From: Trileptium ribeirensis
Taxonomy: Eukaryota > Nematoda > Enoplea > Enoplida > Thoracostomopsidae
DNA length: 64,000 nt
NCBI GenBank assembly: GCA_030248225.1
Contig: JASANE010016271.1
Location: forward strand, 1 to 64,000
Direction of reading: 5' to 3'
The position numbers and the translations under genes are program-made. Under the pieces are notes generated by a model, which worked only from the letters and a program-made list of their open reading frames with translations, searched no databases and was not told the DNA's origin. This document shows, one piece after another, positions 59,874 through 64,000 of this stretch (position 1 is its first letter; every line of letters begins with the position of its first letter).

Positions 59874-60200
59874 GTAACACACAATAACAGTATCCCTATT
59901 TCTAATATGATCTGTTTCTCTAGACCAGCTCTCTCGACTCGGAAACAGAGTCTTCCAAGTAATTCGTACGGCCCACCGCGTTGAGACGAAATCGTTAGGG
60001 TAGTTCAAAATTGGAACTTCTCGCTGAATATCACTTATATTGCGATGTTGCATTAATATTTCATTTCGCTTATCATAGCTAATACATTGTACTCTATGTA
60101 GCTCTCTAACACATTCTTCCCCCCAAGTGTAGGTCAATCGGAAGACTGTCAACAGAACTTCCATCCCCAGCGCTGGTGTTGACTTCATAGCACCCGTCAT
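59874..60200 (-). pseudogene. LINE segment between RT and RNase H
   Basis: MTGAMKSTPALGMEVLL followed by a tether region, then VIVCYTDG, the start of RNase H. The A(M)xSTPxxALExLL pattern is characteristic of R1/I-type elements. The domain is cut by the hAT element at the glycine. Confidence 0.85.
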
Positions 60201-60348
60201 TATGATGTAAGCGAGTCTGGAGGCTTTAGCAAAGATTCATTAAATACGTCTTAAGTTTCATTTTATGCCACCATACTACGACACCACAACAGACTGACGG
60301 AAGCACTATAGTGTTATAAATGTAACTCACAGTCTTCGGTTTAGCTCC

Positions 60349-61260
60349 TCATGTTTTTCCAATAATACCTCTACAGGCCATAAGTGTGTTGACTCCCTTT
60401 GTCACCACTGTATCAATGTGATATTTCCACAATAACTTGTTGCCTATCATGACACCTAGATATTTCACAACGTTAGTTACTGGTATCTCTTCACCATACA
60501 ATCTCAGACCCATATTCCTCGTAATCGTTCTACTTTTAGATATAACTAGAACATTACTCTTGGTAGGATTAACTGTCAAACCTTTATCCGTACACCATTT
60601 CCTTTATCCGTACACCATTTCTCGAGAAATCTTAATCTATTCTGAATTCTTCTTACAATAATTCCCATGTCCTTGCTACTACTTATAATATCCACATCAT
60701 CAGAGTAAGCTTGCGCACATACATAAGTATTGTTTATATTTCTTAATAGTCTAACAACAGTAGTCTAATTACTAACGTCCACAGTAGAGGTGATGTGACA
60801 GCACGCCTCCTTGAGGGCTGCCTCTCCCAAGCTTAAATCTCACTGATGAATTGCCTAATTTGACCGTAGCCCATCTTATACCAACCAAATTAGTTAGCAA
60901 CTTGGTGACCGTGGTATTAATTTTAAACCTATCAAACGCACATATAAATGCATCACGTGTTGTACTATCAAAAGCTCCTTCTACGTCAAGAAACACAACA
61001 GCTGTGTGCTTACCCTGCTGTAGGGCGTCCTCTAATCGACTAACTAACGCATGAAGAGCAGTGGTGGTACTTTTACCTTTTTGATAAGCATGCTGATTTT
61101 CATGTAGCTTGAAGCATATTTTATCTCTTAGACATCTTTCTACCAACCTTTCAGCTGCCTTCAATAGAAATGATGTTAAACATATCGGTCTAAACCTCTT
61201 TATTTGGAGATAGTTGTCTTTACCTGACTTTGGTATAAATGACACTAACGCCTCCTTCAT
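60349..61260 (-). pseudogene. LINE reverse transcriptase palm and thumb
   Basis: 61260-60772: FIPKSGKDNYLQIKRFRPIC, YQKGKSTTTALHALV, VVFLDVEGAFDSTTRDAF and GRGSPQGGVLS. At 60696-60707 the catalytic box reads YSDD instead of the usual YADD/FADD. 60579-60349: LTVNPTKSNVLVISKSRT and VKYLGVMIGNKLLWKYHI. Frame breaks fall near 60770 and at the tandem duplication 60581-60620. Confidence 0.92.
60581..60620. repeat. Exact 20-bp tandem duplication in the LINE RT
   Basis: CCTTTATCCGTACACCATTT occurs twice in a row (60581-60600, 60601-60620). Twenty is not a multiple of three, so it shifts the frame at KGxTVNPTKS. The perfect identity suggests a recent slippage or assembly event. Confidence 0.9.
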
Positions 61261-61956
61261 GCTTTGGGTAGCCCGTAGCTACTAGGTAATATATACTCAG
61301 TAGCTAAAAATTCCTTAATAATTTTCATTAAAATTGAAATTATTTCTTTAAATCCAGTTTTTAGAAGTACTGGACTAATGCAATAAAAACAAAGACTTTT
61401 ATAATCACCATAACTTTTAACTGCCCATCTCAGTTTCTCAACATTCACCAACTCTTCAACCAAATCTAAATCTTTCTTTGTCGGTCTAAAATTCTTAGGC
61501 ATCTCTAGTGTCTCATCTTCGTCTCTTGTTGAATCTGGAAAATGAGAATGAAGAAGAAACTCCAGCGTCTCTTCCTCATCCTGTATCATAGTTCCATCAC
61601 CTTTCTTTAGTTGACTAAGTCTCACTTTATGTCCTAACATACATATCTTTGCCAAACCGGAACTTCCATTGGCACAATCCACCTTCTCACAGAATAACTT
61701 CTAAGATCTCTTCTTTGTCAGTCCTTTGAACAGTCCGATATCTGTTCCAATTTAAGTCTGATCTGTATCTAATTGCTAGTCTGTATAGCTTTCTTGATCT
61801 CTGCCGAAGAAAGTCAAGTTTAGATGACCACCAACATAACCCCTTGTTCCTGCTTTTGATCAGAGGACAGGACACCTCTTTTGCTTCATTTATTGCGCTC
61901 GTCAGGGTTATCTCATCCATATCGATTTCTTCTGACTGAATTAAACGCATATCCAT
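61257..61956 (-). pseudogene. LINE region between endonuclease and RT
   Basis: 61956-61687 contains LCWWSSKLDFLRQRSRKLYR, the WW(xx)L...R...R motif typical of the linker in R1/Jockey-type ORF2. 61682-61257 continues in another frame with LGHKVRLSQLKKGDGTMIQD and LLHSHFPDS (HFPD), then KLRWAVKSYGDYKS (normally ..GPDGI). The frame changes at about 61685 and 61260. Confidence 0.85.
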
Positions 61957-61959
61957 TTA

Positions 61960-62660
61960 TCTCTGAGCTTGAAATGTTTTGACGAAGGATTTCGTTTAAA
62001 TAATTCCGCTTCGAGTTTTCTCAGGTTATGATGTAACTTGTCTTCGAAGACCTCTTCTGTATACTTAAATCCTATAGCTCTATGATCTCAAAATGTATTG
62101 TCATCTAACACCCGCCAGTTGGCATTCTTACCCACACTATTGATATCAGTGAAAGTAACATCTATTCTCTCTGATCTCACTCTTGTAACAGAAGTATTAG
62201 ATTTGTACTTACTATAAAATCCAATAAATCTAGTCATCTTTTATTACAATTGCTACTACCCCATAAGGTATGATGTGCATTTACATCACAACCCAAAAAT
62301 AGTCTTATGTTGTTGCTATTACAGTAGTTCACCAAATTTCTAACATTCCTGCTTGGTGGTGAGTCAACTTCACATGGCATATATACAGAAGCTGCCCACA
62401 ACGCCATATTTTCATTGCAAATCTTGACGACAACACAGTCGGTGTCACTAAAATTACTCATAAAAACTCCCCTGGCTCTCTTTCTCAAATAAATAGCCGG
62501 ACGAAGGCGTTCAGCGACAGCATGGTAATCATCGTATTCTGAATTCCATATACGTGGCCTATTGTATAGCACATACGGCTCCTGAACCAGAATGCAGTCC
62601 AGTACTGATTGTTTAACTTTACTAATTTCAACTGAAATGTCGCAGGTTAATTTGTCTGGA
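61960..62660 (-). pseudogene. LINE AP-endonuclease domain with stop in the SDH motif
   Basis: The reading SVLDCILVQEPYVLYNRPRI, then GCDVNAHHTLWGSS and ERIDVTFTDINSV, ends in VLDDNTF-stop-DHRAIGF. EP, DxNAHH and SDH are endonuclease motifs. The stop (TGA at 62088-62090) stands where the family has the serine of SDH, consistent with one base change. Confidence 0.9.
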
Positions 62661-63210
62661 AGTAATCATTTCTGAGGAATTAGAAAGATTATTACTATGT
62701 CGTCTAGGATATTCATGAATAATTTGTATGTTTCCGAATTTCTGGATACAAATGTACTATAAGCTTTCAAGCGTAAATGATTACTAACAATTAAAATTAT
62801 CGAAGCGATCTTTTTACGTATAACATTTTGACCCTCATAAGTTCCTAGAGACTGCGAAGAGAGCCTGCACAATGGATTTCCTAATTTTCTCTGCTATCTT
62901 ATACCCTTTTATTAATCTTTTATTCCTGCTAAACCTTTGATGAAACTTTGGCATGTTTTCTGGTTTATTGACACAAATCACAGTCACATATACGTTAATG
63001 CTAGATATCTTGTATACTTCTACGTAAATCTGATTTGTTTTGACCACAGTTACCATATCCATGTTGGTTTTACTCTCTCCTCTTAGCTGGACGGCTGGTT
63101 TTGTCCTTAATCTCCAGCTCAAAGTGTGGACGATCGCCCACTACTCTTCTTAAGTCTTCTCTGCAAGTCTTCGGAATTGCAAATATCACCTTGAGACACT
63201 TTTCCTCCGA

Positions 63211-63813
63211 TTACACAGTAATAGGATACCAACCAGAAAAATATAAACTTCTGTTGGCATTTGCCAAACAACTCACAATCATTTCTACTGTGTAGTTTTT
63301 GTTCCTTGGATTACGAACTACAACAAAGATTCTACATTGCTCAAATTCCGAGCGAGGTATCGCTTTGAGCGCTTCTCCAACCTCGATTATGATGCTCTGC
63401 ACAGTATTCACAAGCCAGACTTTAGCAGCCTCATTTGCACATGTCACAAGAAAACGACCATTCTACACTCCCGAATCTTGGAAGTGTATCTCGTCATCGC
63501 TGGTAGCACTGAATGAAACTTTAATAATATCCTCGCGTATCTTGTCAATCTCTTCGTCAGAGAACGTTCTGTCCTGGTTCTCATCTGCAATAATGACTAG
63601 CTCCAGAGCTTTGATGACTGCTTCCTTATAACTTTTTGATGGAGGCGCCTTGAAAGCTTCAGGTATGACACCTGTTACCTCGCGGCTTCGCTTCACAGCA
63701 CCCTTATCCGCGCTGTACACTGCTGATGCACTAGTGCTAGGTGTAGACGATGCCTTCACAGGTGGATCAGCCGGTTCAGCTTTATCCGTGATCTTACTAT
63801 TATAGCCCTTCAT
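63211..63813 (-). pseudogene. LINE ORF1 (gag-like) fragment with in-frame TAG
   Basis: MKGYNSKITDKAEPADPP and a low-complexity serine/lysine region lead to VTCANEAAKVWLVNTVQSI and CRIFVVVRNPRN, resembling the central domain of ORF1 in arthropod R1/LOA-type LINEs. The two halves are the same frame, separated by TAG at 63463-63465. The C-terminal end runs into frameshifted sequence towards 62840. Confidence 0.7.
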
Positions 63814-64000
63814 TTCTATCTGCTTCCGGATGATTGATCCAGATTTCTTCTTACCCCCGTGTTCCTCTACGGTTCATGGTGGGATGTTGGTCATCCCTTT
63901 TCTGATGCTGGCGCAACCGCGTCGCTGCATCTGCTGAAATGCTGCGCGCATTAGCAAGCAGTGCCTGAAAATGACTATCTGAGTTTGGTTCGATGGAGCG

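Larger units (their letters stand above)
57781..64000 (-). mobile_element. R1/I-type LINE with RNase H, long but inactive, split by a hAT element
   Basis: Minus-strand order from the right edge: gag-like ORF1, AP endonuclease, reverse transcriptase, RNase H and 3' tail. Endonuclease, RT and RNase H in one ORF2 place it among R1/LOA/I-type elements. The 5' end lies beyond 64000 and the 3' end (57780-57900) is approximate. Inactivating changes include TAG in ORF1, TGA in the endonuclease, several frameshifts, a 20-bp tandem duplication in the RT, and a hAT insertion in RNase H. It is on the same strand as the phosphorylase gene. Confidence 0.88.

Overview
This is an AT-rich, intron-rich metazoan nuclear window. 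Spliceosomal introns with GT..AG borders, PHD-finger CR1/L2-type and RNase H-bearing R1/I-type LINEs, a piggyBac relic and many small inverted-repeat elements suggest an invertebrate, probably a protostome. The species cannot be resolved from the sequence. There are no prokaryotic-style genes, and most open frames are chance or repeat-derived.

The one host gene I can support is glycogen phosphorylase on the minus strand. Sixteen exons, from 53661 down to 18306, splice in frame into 637 residues. They run from the conserved AMPYDTP segment (about residue 220 of a roughly 840-residue enzyme) to the natural stop codon. The N-terminal exons, including the regulatory phosphoserine region, were not found and probably lie beyond base 64000. 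Every junction was checked for phase and GT/AG. The PLP-lysine motif, phosphate-site residues, tower helix and active-site loop are all visible.

Layout: 1-8750 is mostly featureless, with one inverted-repeat element at 4231-4702 and an unclassified GC-raised block at 5280-7620. 8753 to about 11765 holds a decayed piggyBac transposase. 12150-16260 shows little. 16263-17730 is a cluster of TA-flanked Tc1-like miniature elements. 18163-53661 is the phosphorylase gene, whose introns carry a 53-bp minisatellite (30085-31715), an 85-bp tandem array (43763-44355), a satellite-like family (24450-26450 and 45480-46430), AATTAG-rich repeats, MITEs, and one 9.9-kb intron built largely of nested transposons. 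From 53775 to the right edge there is a pile of repeats: copies of an unnamed 1.05-1.09 kb family, two hAT-type elements with clear 8-bp target duplications, and a long R1/I-like LINE on the same strand as the gene.

The most informative result besides the gene is the nesting history. An approximately 1.08-kb repeat family (hairpin head, inverted ends) recurs five times. One copy was interrupted by a 3.9-kb CR1-like LINE. Another was interrupted by both a hAT element and a LINE 3' fragment. A second hAT copy interrupts the RNase H domain of the R1-like LINE. Target-site duplications and rejoined host sequence support several of these steps.
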